From: an uncultured Cohaesibacter sp. | Lineage (GTDB): Bacteria > Pseudomonadota > Alphaproteobacteria > Rhizobiales > Cohaesibacteraceae | Direction of reading: 5' to 3' | Assembly (NCBI RefSeq): GCF_963682185.1 | Contig: NZ_OY821667.1 | Location: forward strand, 1,594,109-1,658,108 | Length of the DNA: 64,000 bases | Part shown: piece after piece, positions 44,577 through 53,618 of the stretch | Layout: every line of letters starts with the position of its first letter | Position numbering within the stretch: the first letter of the stretch is position 1 | The notes under the pieces: generated by a model | Databases searched by the model: none | Told to the model about the DNA's origin: nothing | The model's input: only the letters and a program-made list of their open reading frames with translations | Made by a program: the position numbers and the translations under genes

Positions 44577-45950
44577 ATGCGCCTGCTTATTACCGGTACC
44601 CTGAATGGCCAACTTTCCCAGGCAACAAAAATTGCTCTGGACCGAGGAGCTCAGGTTTCCCACGCTGAAACCACGCAAATGGCCGTAAGCCATCTACGTG
44701 CAGGACGCGGTGCGGATTTGATGATGATCGATGTGAAACTCGATATCGCCAGCCTGATCAGATCTCTTGAAGACGAGCACATCACCATCCCGGTGATTGC
44801 CTGCGGCGTAGAAAATGATGCCCGCGCAGCGGTTGAGGCCATCCGCGCCGGAGCAAAAGAATATATTCCGCTTCCGCCAGATCCGGAAATCATTGCTGCC
44901 GTTCTGGAAGCCGTTTCCAAGGATCAGGGTGATCTGATCCATCGTGATCCGGCCATGAACAATGTGGTGCAGCTGGCCAACCAGATTGCCCCAAGCGATG
45001 CGTCCGTTCTCATCACCGGCGAAAGCGGCACCGGTAAGGAAGTCCTAGCCCGCCACCTGCACCAGCATTCACGCCGGGCTAGCAAACCCTTTGTGTCCGT
45101 CAACTGCGCAGCCATTCCGGACAATCTCCTGGAATCCGAATTGTTCGGCCACGAAAAGGGGGCATTCACCGGTGCTGTTGCCCGCCGTATCGGTAAGTTC
45201 GAAGAAGCAAACGGCGGCACGCTGCTGCTGGACGAGATTTCCGAAATGGATATCCGCCTGCAGGCAAAATTGCTGCGCGCCATTCAGGAGCGGGTCATTG
45301 ACAGGGTGGGCGGCACCAAGCCTGTACCGGTCGACATCCGCATTCTGGCAACCTCGAACCGCAATCTGGCAGACGAAGTGCGTGCGGGCACTTTCCGCGA
45401 AGACCTTCTGTTCCGTCTCAACGTGATCAATCTGCAAATCCCGCCACTGCGTGAACGCCCGCAAGATATCGATCTGCTGGCCGCCCATTTCGCTGACAAA
45501 TATGCGCAAGCCAATGGCCTGCCCCAGCGCAAACTAAGCACCGACTGCCATCGCCATTTGCATGCCAATAACTGGCCAGGCAACGTGCGCGAACTGGAAA
45601 ACACCATTCATCGTGCCGTACTTCTGGCAACGGGCGTGGAAATCGGGGCTGAAGCCCTGCGCATGCCGGATGGCAGCCGCATGGACGACACCATCATCGG
45701 CATGGCCAGCGGCCCTGCTGCGCAAGCCGTTATCGCAGCAGAAGGAGTAACCCGCACTCTTGTTGGCCACACGGTTGCAGAAGTGGAACAAGACCTGATT
45801 CTGGATACGCTGGATCATTGCCTCGGTAACAGAACCCATGCCGCCAACATTCTGGGCATCTCCATCCGGACCCTGCGCAACAAGCTCAAGCAATATTCCG
45901 ATGAGGGCGTCGACATTCCTCAGCCGGGCGAAGCCCGACAAACGGGATAA
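44577..45950 (+). CDS. flbD: Sigma-54 activator FlbD
   Basis: FlbD drives late flagellar genes with sigma-54 RNA polymerase and represses the fliF-type operon in Caulobacter. The 457-residue product has an atypical N-terminal receiver (the usual acidic pair at the start is absent: MRLLITGTLNG), the AAA+ domain with Walker A GESGTGKE, the sigma-54 contact loop GAFTGA (in HEKGAFTGAVARR) and GGTLLLDE, and a C-terminal Fis-type helix-turn-helix (RTHAANILGISIRTLRNKLKQY, in parts). Position after fliN and before flhA matches Caulobacter. RBS is GGAAG 8 bases ahead. Confidence 0.93.
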   Translation: MRLLITGTLNGQLSQATKIALDRGAQVSHAETTQMAVSHLRAGRGADLMMIDVKLDIASLIRSLEDEHITIPVIACGVENDARAAVEAIRAGAKEYIPLPPDPEIIAAVLEAVSKDQGDLIHRDPAMNNVVQLANQIAPSDASVLITGESGTGKEVLARHLHQHSRRASKPFVSVNCAAIPDNLLESELFGHEKGAFTGAVARRIGKFEEANGGTLLLDEISEMDIRLQAKLLRAIQERVIDRVGGTKPVPVDIRILATSNRNLADEVRAGTFREDLLFRLNVINLQIPPLRERPQDIDLLAAHFADKYAQANGLPQRKLSTDCHRHLHANNWPGNVRELENTIHRAVLLATGVEIGAEALRMPDGSRMDDTIIGMASGPAAQAVIAAEGVTRTLVGHTVAEVEQDLILDTLDHCLGNRTHAANILGISIRTLRNKLKQYSDEGVDIPQPGEARQTG

Positions 45951-46028
45951 GTATCAAACACCCGTTTGGAATTGCCAAGAATCAAGAGATAAATGCATAG
46001 ACTATCCTTTGTGTGATGGACCCTCAAA

Positions 46029-48194
46029 ATGAGTGATGCAGACGCAACAATGACGGCGGAACCAGCGAGCGCCACAGAAGCTCCGGCAGCCGACGGCCCT
46101 CGGGGGCCGTCTCCGCTCGACCAGTTGGGCAATGTCATTACCTTCTTAAGGCAAGGTGATCTCGGGCTCGCCATTGGCGTCATGACCATTCTCGTGGTCA
46201 TGATCCTGCCGTTGCCGTCTGCCTTTATGGATATGTTTCTGGCAATCTCCATCATCTTTTCCGTGCTCATTCTGATGACTTCGCTGTTCATCCGGGCTCC
46301 GCTGGAATTCTCGTCGTTCCCGACGATCCTGCTGGTCTCAACAATGTTGCGGCTTGCGCTGAATCTTGCGTCCACGCGCCTCATTTTGGCCTATGGCCAT
46401 GAAGGCCCAGCAGCGGCGGGCAACGTTATTCAGGCCTTTGGCAGCTTCGTCACCCGCGGCAATTTCGTCATTGGCGTCATCGTCTTTGCCATTCTGGTGA
46501 CGGTGAACTTCGTGGTTATCACCAAGGGTTCGGGCCGTATCGCAGAGGTCGCCGCCCGCTTCACCCTCGATGCAATGCCCGGCAAGCAGATGGCCATTGA
46601 TGCGGACCTTTCCGCAGGACTCATCAATGAGGAAGAAGCCAAAAAGCGCCGTAAAGACCTGTCTGACGAAAGCACCTTCTTCGGCGCCATGGACGGTGCC
46701 AGCAAGTTCGTGCGTGGTGATGCCATCGCCGGTCTCATCATCACCTTCATCAATGTGCTCGGCGGCATCATCATCGGTGTTGCACAGATGGACATGGCGT
46801 TCAGTGATGCTGCCCAATCCTACACTCTGCTGACCATTGGCGATGGTCTGGTTTCCCAGATTCCTGCTCTGATCGTCTCCACCGCGGCTGGTATTCTGGT
46901 TTCCAAAGCCGGTGTCAGCGGCTCTGCCGACAAGGCGCTGGTCGACCAGCTCTCGGGTTATCCAAAAGCGCTGGGCATGTCATCGGCCGTGATGGTTGTC
47001 ATGGCCTTCCTGCCCGGCATGCCGCTTATCCCCTTCCTCACCCTGGGCGTTGGTGCGGGCTACCTTTCCTACAAGGCCAGCCAGAAGCACAAGCAACAGG
47101 CGCTCAAGGAAGTGATCGAAAAGAAGCAGCAAGAGCTGAAGGAAGCCGCGCCTCCGAAGGAAGAGCCGATCAGCGAAGTGCTCAAGATGGATGAATTGCG
47201 TCTTGAACTCGGCTATGGTCTGATCAGTATGGCCAATGGCAATGCGTCTCAAGCACTCACCGACCAGATCAAAGCCCTGCGTCGACAGCTGGCCTCTGAA
47301 ATGGGCTTCATCATGCCTGCAGTGCGCATCATGGATAACGTTCAGCTGCAGGCCAACGATTATGTGCTCAAGGTCAAGGAAGTCGAAGTCGGGCGCGGCG
47401 TCGTCTATCCGAATCAGTTCATGACCATGGATCCAACCGGTGCCGACATTTCCCTGCCAGGTATCAAGACGCAAGAACCGACATTCGGCCTGCCTGCTGT
47501 CTGGATCGATGGGTCTTTGCGTGAAGAGGCTGCCATTCTCGGCCTGACGGTTGTCGATCCGGCAACGGTCATCTCGACCCATCTCACCGAGATCATCAAG
47601 GCCAACATGGGCGAGTTGCTCTCCTATGCCGTCGTTCAGGGGCTGCTTGATGAACTGCCAAAAGAGCAGAAAAAGCTTATCGACGATATTGTTCCCGGTC
47701 AGATCACCATTTCCGGCATCCAGCGTGTGCTGCAGTCCTTGCTGGCTGAACGTATTTCCATCCGTGATCTGTCGTCTATTCTGGAAGGTATTGCCGATGC
47801 TTCGGGCTTCACCCGTTCCATCCAGACCATGACCGAACATGTGCGTCGCCGTTTGTCCTTGCAGATCTGCGCCGCCAATCAGGCTCCCGGAGGCTATTTG
47901 CCCATCCTGACCCTTTCCCCCAAATGGGAACGGGAATTCGGCAACGCGCTCGTTGGTGATGGCGACGAAAAGCAGCTGGCGATGGCACCAAGCAAATTGC
48001 AAGAGTTCGTTGGCCTCGTGCGCGATGGCTATGAAGATGCAGCACAAGTAGGGGAAATTCCGGTACTGTTAACCTCTCCTGCCATCCGCCCCTATGTCCG
48101 TTCGATCATCGAACGTTTCCGGGCTCACACCACTGTTCTAAGCCAGAATGAGGTCCATACGCGGGTGCGTCTTAAGACTGTTGGATCAATTTGA
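46029..48194 (+). CDS. flhA: Flagellar export gate protein FlhA
   Basis: FlhA is the membrane gate of the flagellar type III secretion system and docks chaperones and export substrates. The 721-residue product has eight N-terminal membrane segments (about 40-340), with FSSFPTILLVSTMLRLALNLASTRLIL (in parts) and the conserved loop GSGRIAEVAARFTLDAMPGKQMAID, and a soluble C-terminal domain with LQRVLQSLLAERISIRDL. It lies 78 bases after flbD. The stop is followed by a bidirectional hairpin shared with the converging pqiA-like gene. Confidence 0.95.
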   Translation: MSDADATMTAEPASATEAPAADGPRGPSPLDQLGNVITFLRQGDLGLAIGVMTILVVMILPLPSAFMDMFLAISIIFSVLILMTSLFIRAPLEFSSFPTILLVSTMLRLALNLASTRLILAYGHEGPAAAGNVIQAFGSFVTRGNFVIGVIVFAILVTVNFVVITKGSGRIAEVAARFTLDAMPGKQMAIDADLSAGLINEEEAKKRRKDLSDESTFFGAMDGASKFVRGDAIAGLIITFINVLGGIIIGVAQMDMAFSDAAQSYTLLTIGDGLVSQIPALIVSTAAGILVSKAGVSGSADKALVDQLSGYPKALGMSSAVMVVMAFLPGMPLIPFLTLGVGAGYLSYKASQKHKQQALKEVIEKKQQELKEAAPPKEEPISEVLKMDELRLELGYGLISMANGNASQALTDQIKALRRQLASEMGFIMPAVRIMDNVQLQANDYVLKVKEVEVGRGVVYPNQFMTMDPTGADISLPGIKTQEPTFGLPAVWIDGSLREEAAILGLTVVDPATVISTHLTEIIKANMGELLSYAVVQGLLDELPKEQKKLIDDIVPGQITISGIQRVLQSLLAERISIRDLSSILEGIADASGFTRSIQTMTEHVRRRLSLQICAANQAPGGYLPILTLSPKWEREFGNALVGDGDEKQLAMAPSKLQEFVGLVRDGYEDAAQVGEIPVLLTSPAIRPYVRSIIERFRAHTTVLSQNEVHTRVRLKTVGSI

Positions 48195-48251
48195 CACAGC
48201 GGGCCAAAAAGCGCGATTGACGCTGCGGCTTTTTGCGAAAAGGCCACTTAA

Positions 48252-48287
48252 CAAAAGGCCTCAAAAAGTAACCATTGGGGCCTTTTG
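48252..48287. terminator. Hairpin between flhA and the pqiA-like gene
   Basis: CAAAAGGCC pairs with GGCCTTTTG across 18 bases. T-runs occur at both ends (four T residues each), so it may terminate both converging genes, though the loop is long. Confidence 0.55.
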
Positions 48288-48291
48288 ACGG

Positions 48292-48726
48292 CTATTTCCG
48301 GACCATAACAGAAGCGATTACCGAGGCCAGCGTAGCCGTGCCATAGAACCAGATTCCGGGCATCGCCGAGGCCGTTGCCAGGCCGCTGGTCTTGGCTGAA
48401 AAGATGACCAGAGCCACGAGCAGCACGTCCATCATGGACCATTTGCTCACCACGGACAGCACCGCCAGCGAACGAGATTTCTTGCCCCTGTAAACGGCAA
48501 TATGCAGCAGCAGGATCTTGGTTGCGGGCAGAAGCACCGAGAAGGCCAGAATCACCAGAGCCAGTATCCGCTCATCCTGCTCCCAGAGCCCTGCAATGAT
48601 GGTTCGGAGCGATGGGGTTTCTGTAAAGAAAAGCAGTTTGTCGAGAGAAACCAGCGGTAGTGTGAGGCCCAAACCGAAGGAAAAGGCAGCGATGGCCAAC
48701 AGGATCGGCAGAAGGAAAGTTCTCAC
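48292..48726 (-). CDS. PqiA-like membrane protein
   Basis: The 144-residue product has four hydrophobic segments (about 4-25, 50-75, 95-115 and 122-140) and resembles one half of PqiA (paraquat-inducible protein A), including LPLVSLDKLLFF and the loop KWSMMDVLLVALVIFSAK. Full-length PqiA has two such halves and zinc ribbons; these are missing here. PqiA works with PqiB in lipid transport between membranes; no pqiB is nearby, so the role is uncertain. It is a single gene. Confidence 0.8.
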   Translation of the reverse strand: MRTFLLPILLAIAAFSFGLGLTLPLVSLDKLLFFTETPSLRTIIAGLWEQDERILALVILAFSVLLPATKILLLHIAVYRGKKSRSLAVLSVVSKWSMMDVLLVALVIFSAKTSGLATASAMPGIWFYGTATLASVIASVMVRK

Positions 48727-48816
48727 ATAAAGGCTCCCGGCATAAAAAACTGGATGCTTAGAGCATCGAGCATACAGCGCAATTCATGCGCCAGAAGTCC
48801 CCGTGCCCAAGTCTTC

Positions 48817-49353
48817 TTATACTAGCTGAGATATCTCCTCGGCCAGCTCTTTTACCTGTTCCCAATCGGTAAACTCCACCGTCAGGCTCGGATCGGTCGG
48901 CCCCTTGGTAATCCGCATGATTAACTGGATCATGAAGCGATCAAAAAAGCGATAGCTGGGATAGTCGAGTTTTCCGGCAATGGCTCGCACGATTTGCGGT
49001 TCAAGCGGATGGCGCTTGAGCCATTTCTGCAGATACACACTATGCTCAATGGTCCGCTTATGCGCCTTACGCGCAGTCAGATTGACCGATAGCATGGCAA
49101 GCGGTTTCGTGCACAGCTTATCCCCATAGGTCGAAAGAAAATGCTCTGCAGGCTTGAGATGAAAGCCATAACGGATCGCAGCAAGCACAATCACCAGATC
49201 AGCCTCCTCGATATCAGAGGCTGACACAGCAGTGTCCCTGAGGTCAAACAGGGTGACCTGATGTGCAAAATGAGTAAGATGATTGGATAGCGTGTGGGCG
49301 ATTTTTCTCGTCTGGCCATCCTGGCTAACGAAGAAAAGAGCGATTTTTGCCAT
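48817..49353 (-). CDS. hemG: HemG-type protoporphyrinogen oxidase (flavodoxin-like)
   Basis: HemG oxidises protoporphyrinogen IX to protoporphyrin IX with FMN and passes electrons to the quinone pool. The 178-residue product has a flavodoxin-like FMN loop (FVSQDGQTRKIA), then LVIVLAAIRYGFHLKPAEHFL and LSVNLTARKAHKR, and a C-terminal membrane-associated helix region around FFDRFMIQLIMRITKGPTDP. Length matches E. coli HemG. Alphaproteobacteria usually use HemJ, so the presence of HemG is unexpected, but the family match looks good. It is a single gene without an operon. Confidence 0.87.
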   Translation of the reverse strand: MAKIALFFVSQDGQTRKIAHTLSNHLTHFAHQVTLFDLRDTAVSASDIEEADLVIVLAAIRYGFHLKPAEHFLSTYGDKLCTKPLAMLSVNLTARKAHKRTIEHSVYLQKWLKRHPLEPQIVRAIAGKLDYPSYRFFDRFMIQLIMRITKGPTDPSLTVEFTDWEQVKELAEEISQLV

Positions 49354-49561
49354 AAGGAAACTACTGCTCGAGGGATCAATACAGTATCAGCTTTACCTGA
49401 TATCCCGGCAGGAGACCACCACGCAAAAGCCCCATATGTGACAAAATCACAAATAGGCTCCGGACCTGCCGACCGATGACGGCAAATCCGGTAAAGGAGT
49501 ATGCAAGAACACGCTGCCCCGTACCATGGGGCAAACGCTCCTCAAACGTGATTCAACAAGG

Positions 49562-49975
49562 CTAATGCCCGCGGCGATGGCCAATCATCGCAAAATCATC
49601 GAGTTCATCCTGCTCGGCCTGATCTCTGGCGGCCTGCTCACGATGATGATCGCGCTCTTCAAGCATTTCGACCTTTTTCATCTCAGCGACAGCTTCACGC
49701 AGTTGATCCTGCGCCCGTTCCAGCTGTTCATTGAGGTCATCGATCGAAACCTGAAGGTTTTCCTTGCGTTGAATAGCAGCTTTCGCAAAGGTTGGATAAG
49801 CAAAATGAGCGATATCGCTGATCCCGGCCTTTTCCTCCTCGAACGCGATCTGCGCATCGAGGTCACGGATCATGCCTTCGAACTCAGTGACCATCAGTTC
49901 AATCTGCCCGACCTGACGACGTTTCTCATCAACTTGAAACCGTTTCAGGCGAATAAGACTTTCACGCGACTTCAT
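49562..49975 (-). CDS. fliJ: Flagellar export chaperone FliJ
   Basis: FliJ is the small helical stalk of the export ATPase, linking it to FlhA. The 137-residue product is almost wholly coiled coil, basic at the N-terminus (MKSRESLIRLKRFQVDEKRR), with FEGMIRDLDAQI and a charged C-terminus ending in GHRRGH. It lies 13 bases after fliI. The converging downstream region contains only a weak hairpin (TGCCCC...GGGGCA, 49515-49533). Confidence 0.9.
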   Translation of the reverse strand: MKSRESLIRLKRFQVDEKRRQVGQIELMVTEFEGMIRDLDAQIAFEEEKAGISDIAHFAYPTFAKAAIQRKENLQVSIDDLNEQLERAQDQLREAVAEMKKVEMLEERDHHREQAARDQAEQDELDDFAMIGHRRGH

Positions 49976-49988
49976 TACTCAATACTCC

Positions 49989-51329
49989 TTAAAGCCCCGA
50001 ATTACCCGTTGCGGTCTGCGTTCCTAGAATGGACTGTAACGCTTGGTATCCCTCTTCGATGCTGGTGGCCTCCCCCTTGTTTTGTGTCAGGAAGGTTTCC
50101 AGTGGTTCATGAAGAGCGATAGCCAAATCCACATTTGGATCGCTTCCCTGTTTATAGGCTCCCAACCGGATCAACTCTTCCATATCCGAATAGGTCGCCA
50201 TAAATTGCCGAGCCTTGAGCACATCAGGCCAGAAGGCCGGATCGGCAGCCTTGGGGAGAGTACGCGAAACAGATTTCAAAATGTTTATCGCCGGGTACCT
50301 TCCCCTCTCAGCAATGGCCCTTTCCATAACGATATGTCCATCCAGAATACCACGAACAGCATCCGCTACGGGCTCATTGTGATTATCACCTTCCACCAAA
50401 ACAGTAAAAAGACCTGTAACAGCACCCTCATTTTTTTCGCCAGGCCCCGCTCTTTCCAACAATTTGGGCAATTCGGCGAAAACTGTGGGGGTATATCCCT
50501 TGGAAGTCGGGGGTTCACCGGCCGCCAGACCGATTTCGCGCTGCGCCTGGGCAAAGCGCGTTACCGAATCCATCATGCAGAGAACCTGCTTGCCCTGTTT
50601 GCGGAAAAACTCGGAAAGAGCCAGCGTCAGATAGGCCGCCTGTCTGCGCATCAACGCCATTTCATCTGATGTGGCCACCACCACAATGGACCGTTTGAGG
50701 CCTTCTTCCCCAAGATCGTCCTCGACAAATTCCTGCACCTCGCGCCCACGCTCACCGATCAGGCCAATAACATTGACCTCAGAACTGGCATTGCGCGCCA
50801 ACATGGAAAGCAAAACCGACTTACCAACGCCCGAGCCTGCAAAAATACCCATGCGCTGCCCCTCACAAAGCGTTATGAAGGTGTTGAGAGCCCGGACCCC
50901 AAGATCCATAGGCCCGCCGACGCGCATGCGCTTGTGCGCAGCTGGAGGCTTTCCACGCAGGGATACGGTATCATGCCCACGCCCCAAAGGTCCCTTGCCA
51001 TCAATCGGCTCGCCAAAGGCATTGATCATGCGCCCCAGCCAGTCTTTCGTCGGGCGCACGACCGCTGGCCCATGCAGCTCCGCCCGGCTACCCAGACGAA
51101 TCCCATCCAGCTCTGAATAGGGCAGACAGAGAGCCCTATCAGAGGAAAAGCCCACCACTTCGCATTTGATCGGCTCGCGTCCATCCACATGGATATGCAA
51201 CATTGAGCCCACGCTCATCTCGAAGAGCGGCCCCACCACTTCCACCAGATGGCCCTGAATCGACGCAACCCGGCCAAAGGAATGCCGCGGGTTTATGTCC
51301 TCCAGTTTACTGATCAGTTCCTGTACCAT
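49989..51329 (-). CDS. fliI: Flagellar export ATPase FliI
   Basis: FliI is the F1-like ATPase of the flagellar type III export apparatus. The 446-residue product has the N-terminal domain, Walker [15 protein letters not shown], Walker [21 protein letters not shown] with the DELSD-like downstream loop, and a C-terminal helical domain. The ATG at 51329 follows AAAGG; a TTG two codons earlier is possible. It heads the fliI-fliJ unit and is divergent from ctrA, with 367 bases between, which carry two copies of the CTRGG-N9-CCTAG dyad. Confidence 0.95.
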   Translation of the reverse strand: MVQELISKLEDINPRHSFGRVASIQGHLVEVVGPLFEMSVGSMLHIHVDGREPIKCEVVGFSSDRALCLPYSELDGIRLGSRAELHGPAVVRPTKDWLGRMINAFGEPIDGKGPLGRGHDTVSLRGKPPAAHKRMRVGGPMDLGVRALNTFITLCEGQRMGIFAGSGVGKSVLLSMLARNASSEVNVIGLIGERGREVQEFVEDDLGEEGLKRSIVVVATSDEMALMRRQAAYLTLALSEFFRKQGKQVLCMMDSVTRFAQAQREIGLAAGEPPTSKGYTPTVFAELPKLLERAGPGEKNEGAVTGLFTVLVEGDNHNEPVADAVRGILDGHIVMERAIAERGRYPAINILKSVSRTLPKAADPAFWPDVLKARQFMATYSDMEELIRLGAYKQGSDPNVDLAIALHEPLETFLTQNKGEATSIEEGYQALQSILGTQTATGNSGL

Positions 51330-51407
51330 TGCCAAGCCTTTAATAATTCTTTTCCATGGTAATGATTCGTTTACCCGATTGGTTAATTATTATCTCTAGT
51401 GGGTTTG

Positions 51408-51426
51408 CTAGGGAAAATCTTCCTAG
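51408..51426. promoter_or_regulatory. Inverted repeat CTAGG-N9-CCTAG, copy 2 (fliI side)
   Basis: CTAGGGAAAATCTTCCTAG has the same five-base arms and nine-base spacer as the fliF copy. It lies 79 bases upstream of the fliI ATG. Confidence 0.6.
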
Positions 51427-51696
51427 TAGGTCAAAACCGACTACGCCAGATAGAGAGTAACACTTAATAATTTTTCTTAATGTGAAACTTTGTGTCTGGT
51501 ACTGGGAACAATTTTCCTAGGATTCAATGGGATATCACTTTTCTTTGTGAAGTTCCAACGTCAGGCTTGCGTAGTGGAATCAGTATTTGTTAACCATTAT
51601 GTACTAGCCTCGGAATCTGGGTTAAAATTTGGTTCTTGTCGGCTGCGACCCTGCAGATTGCTCCGAGCCCAGAATAGGCAAACAAAGAGGATTGGC
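51427..51696. other. Long intergenic region between fliI and ctrA
   Basis: AT-rich, about 270 bases, containing the ctrA promoter region and a third dyad copy. TTAAT/TTAAC sequences occur (51467-51479 area, and TTGTTAACC near 51587-51595), but no exact TTAA-N7-TTAA pair was found, so ctrA autoregulation is not shown by sequence. Confidence 0.4.
51502..51520. promoter_or_regulatory. Inverted repeat CTGGG-N9-CCTAG, copy 3 (ctrA side)
   Basis: CTGGGAACAATTTTCCTAG has the same spacing with one arm mismatch, 177 bases before the ctrA ATG. Confidence 0.5.
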
Positions 51697-52398
51697 ATGC
51701 GCGTTTTGCTAATTGAGGACGACGGCGCCACAGCACAGAGCATCGAGTTGATGCTCAAGTCTGAAAGCTTCAATGTCTACACAACCGATCTCGGTGAAGA
51801 AGGCATTGACCTTGGTAAGCTGTACGACTACGACATTATTCTACTGGACTTGAACCTGCCGGATATGAGCGGTTACGAGGTACTTCGTACTCTGCGCGTT
51901 TCCAAGGTGAAAACTCCGATTCTTATCCTTTCCGGTCTTGCCGGCATTGAGGACAAGGTTCGTGGGCTAGGCTTCGGTGCAGATGACTATATGACCAAGC
52001 CATTCCACAAGGATGAGCTGGTAGCCCGTATTCATGCGATCGTAAGACGCTCGAAGGGCCACGCACAGTCTGTTATCACGACTGGCGAGTTGACCGTGAA
52101 CCTCGACACCAAGACTGTCGAAGTGGAAGGCCAGCGCGTCCATCTGACAGGCAAAGAATATCAGATGCTTGAGCTTCTAAGCTTGCGCAAGGGAACAACC
52201 CTCACCAAAGAGATGTTCCTGAACCATCTATATGGTGGCATGGATGAACCAGAGTTGAAAATTATCGACGTATTCATCTGTAAATTGCGCAAAAAGCTCG
52301 CAACAGCGACCGGCGGTCGCAACTATATCGAAACCGTATGGGGCCGTGGCTATGTGCTGCGTGAACCTGACGAAGAGGGTATGAGAGAAAGCGCCTGA
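51697..52398 (+). CDS. ctrA: Cell-cycle master response regulator CtrA
   Basis: CtrA is the OmpR-family regulator that controls cell division, flagellar and other genes of alphaproteobacteria and, in some, replication. The 233-residue product has the receiver domain ([20 protein letters not shown], phospho-acceptor in [15 protein letters not shown], lysine in [10 protein letters not shown]) and the winged-helix DNA-binding domain ([27 protein letters not shown], in parts; [16 protein letters not shown]). AGAGG lies 8 bases before the ATG. Phosphate comes from ChpT (encoded at 58861), and SciP (39802) restrains it. Confidence 0.97.
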   Translation: MRVLLIEDDGATAQSIELMLKSESFNVYTTDLGEEGIDLGKLYDYDIILLDLNLPDMSGYEVLRTLRVSKVKTPILILSGLAGIEDKVRGLGFGADDYMTKPFHKDELVARIHAIVRRSKGHAQSVITTGELTVNLDTKTVEVEGQRVHLTGKEYQMLELLSLRKGTTLTKEMFLNHLYGGMDEPELKIIDVFICKLRKKLATATGGRNYIETVWGRGYVLREPDEEGMRESA

Positions 52399-52476
52399 AA
52401 AGACACAGACGACTGACCTGAGTTGGCCGCCAAATGCCGGACAAGGGATCAGATTTGTAATCCTCATCCTCTTTAG

Positions 52477-52504
52477 AAAAAGCCGCCTCTCTGGGCGGCT
52501 TTTT
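52477..52504 (+). terminator. Terminator of ctrA
   Basis: AAAAAGCCGCC pairs with GGCGGCTTTTT across TCTCTG, 78 bases after the ctrA stop; a T-run completes it. Confidence 0.9.
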
Positions 52505-52595
52505 CTTTAGTTAGCTCCCTACTCGCTTCCGCCTCATGAGCTCAAAGCCAGCTAGTCCTTCAAAAGACACCGAACAGCCAAGCGGCAGCACAAAG

Positions 52596-52629
52596 AAAAA
52601 CCGCTCTGATATCCATCAGAGCGGTTTTT
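52596..52629. terminator. Bidirectional terminator beyond cheR
   Basis: AAAAACCGCTCTGAT pairs with ATCAGAGCGGTTTTT across ATCC, a perfect stem. T-runs exist on both strands; it most likely ends the minus-strand che operon. Confidence 0.92.
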
Positions 52630-52655
52630 GATTCGATAGCAAATGCCGTATTTCC

Positions 52656-53618
52656 CTACTTGCGACCACCTGGAATGCTGGACAATCGGGAAGAAGAGAA
52701 CACGGCCGGCTTGGCGACAGTTTGGTTTGCCCCTAAAGCACGGGACCCAAATGCACTTTGCCCAACAGCAATCTTTGGCTGCGCAGAGCCAGCAGTTTTA
52801 CCCGCAGCACCGCGAGCATTGCAGTAAAGCCCCCGCTTACCTGGCACCGCCTGAAACGCATCGGTCAGTCCAACCACGGTCTCGGCAGCTCCAAGCAGCA
52901 AATAGCCATCATCAGGCATTTGCTTGGCAAGCCGCTGCATGATGTCTGTCTTCGTTGGCTGATCAAAATAGATCAGCACGTTGCGGCAAAAGATCACATC
53001 GAATTGCCCCATGGCGGAGAAACTTTCAAGAAGGTTGAAAGGTTTGTAATTCACCATGGACCGAATTTCCGGTGCGATCTGCCACATTTCCCCATGCTGG
53101 GTGAAATATTTCAGCAGAAGCTGCACAGGCAACCCGCGCTGCACTTCAAACTGGCTATAGAAGCCTGCCTTTGCCTTTTCCAACACCTCGTGGGAAATGT
53201 CCGTAGCAACGATTTCAAAGCTCAGACCACCAAGTTTCGAAGCGTTTTCCTTCAGGCTCATGGCCAGAGAATACGGTTCCTGCCCTGTAGACGCGGCAGC
53301 ACACCAGATACGCACACGCCCCCGTTTACGGGTTTCCACAAGATGTGGAACAATCGTATCAACAAAATGCTCGAAGGGTGTCTTATCGCGAAAGAAGAAG
53401 GATTCATTGGTCGTCATCGCTTCGACAACAGCCGTCTGCAATGTCCGGTCACCGAACCCCTTCAGCTTGCCGATCAGTTCGCTAATGGAATCCAATCCGG
53501 CCTTGCGTGCGATCGGCATCAAGCGGCTCTCAATGAGATACTGCTTGTCGTTCGAGAGCACCAACCCTGACTTTTCCTTCAAGAAACCCTGCAAGAAAGA
53601 ATATTCCTGTGGCGTCAT
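52656..53618 (-). CDS. cheR: Chemotaxis methyltransferase CheR
   Basis: CheR methylates glutamates of chemoreceptors using S-adenosylmethionine, for adaptation. The 320-residue product has the N-terminal helical domain (MTPQEYSFLQGFLKEKSGL), the SAM-binding motif IWCAAASTGQEPYSLAMSL, EIVATDISHEVLEKA and FCRNVLIYFDQPTK. The last 40 residues form an Ala/Ser-rich tail not needed for the fold. The ATG overlaps the cheB stop by 4 bases. It is the last gene of the cheA-cheW-cheY-cheB-cheR operon. Confidence 0.95.
   Translation of the reverse strand: MTPQEYSFLQGFLKEKSGLVLSNDKQYLIESRLMPIARKAGLDSISELIGKLKGFGDRTLQTAVVEAMTTNESFFFRDKTPFEHFVDTIVPHLVETRKRGRVRIWCAAASTGQEPYSLAMSLKENASKLGGLSFEIVATDISHEVLEKAKAGFYSQFEVQRGLPVQLLLKYFTQHGEMWQIAPEIRSMVNYKPFNLLESFSAMGQFDVIFCRNVLIYFDQPTKTDIMQRLAKQMPDDGYLLLGAAETVVGLTDAFQAVPGKRGLYCNARGAAGKTAGSAQPKIAVGQSAFGSRALGANQTVAKPAVFSSSRLSSIPGGRK

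Noticed and set aside
47984-48003. TGGCAC...TTGC as a sigma-54 promoter inside flhA
   Set aside because: The spacing is eight bases instead of five and it lies in conserved coding sequence.
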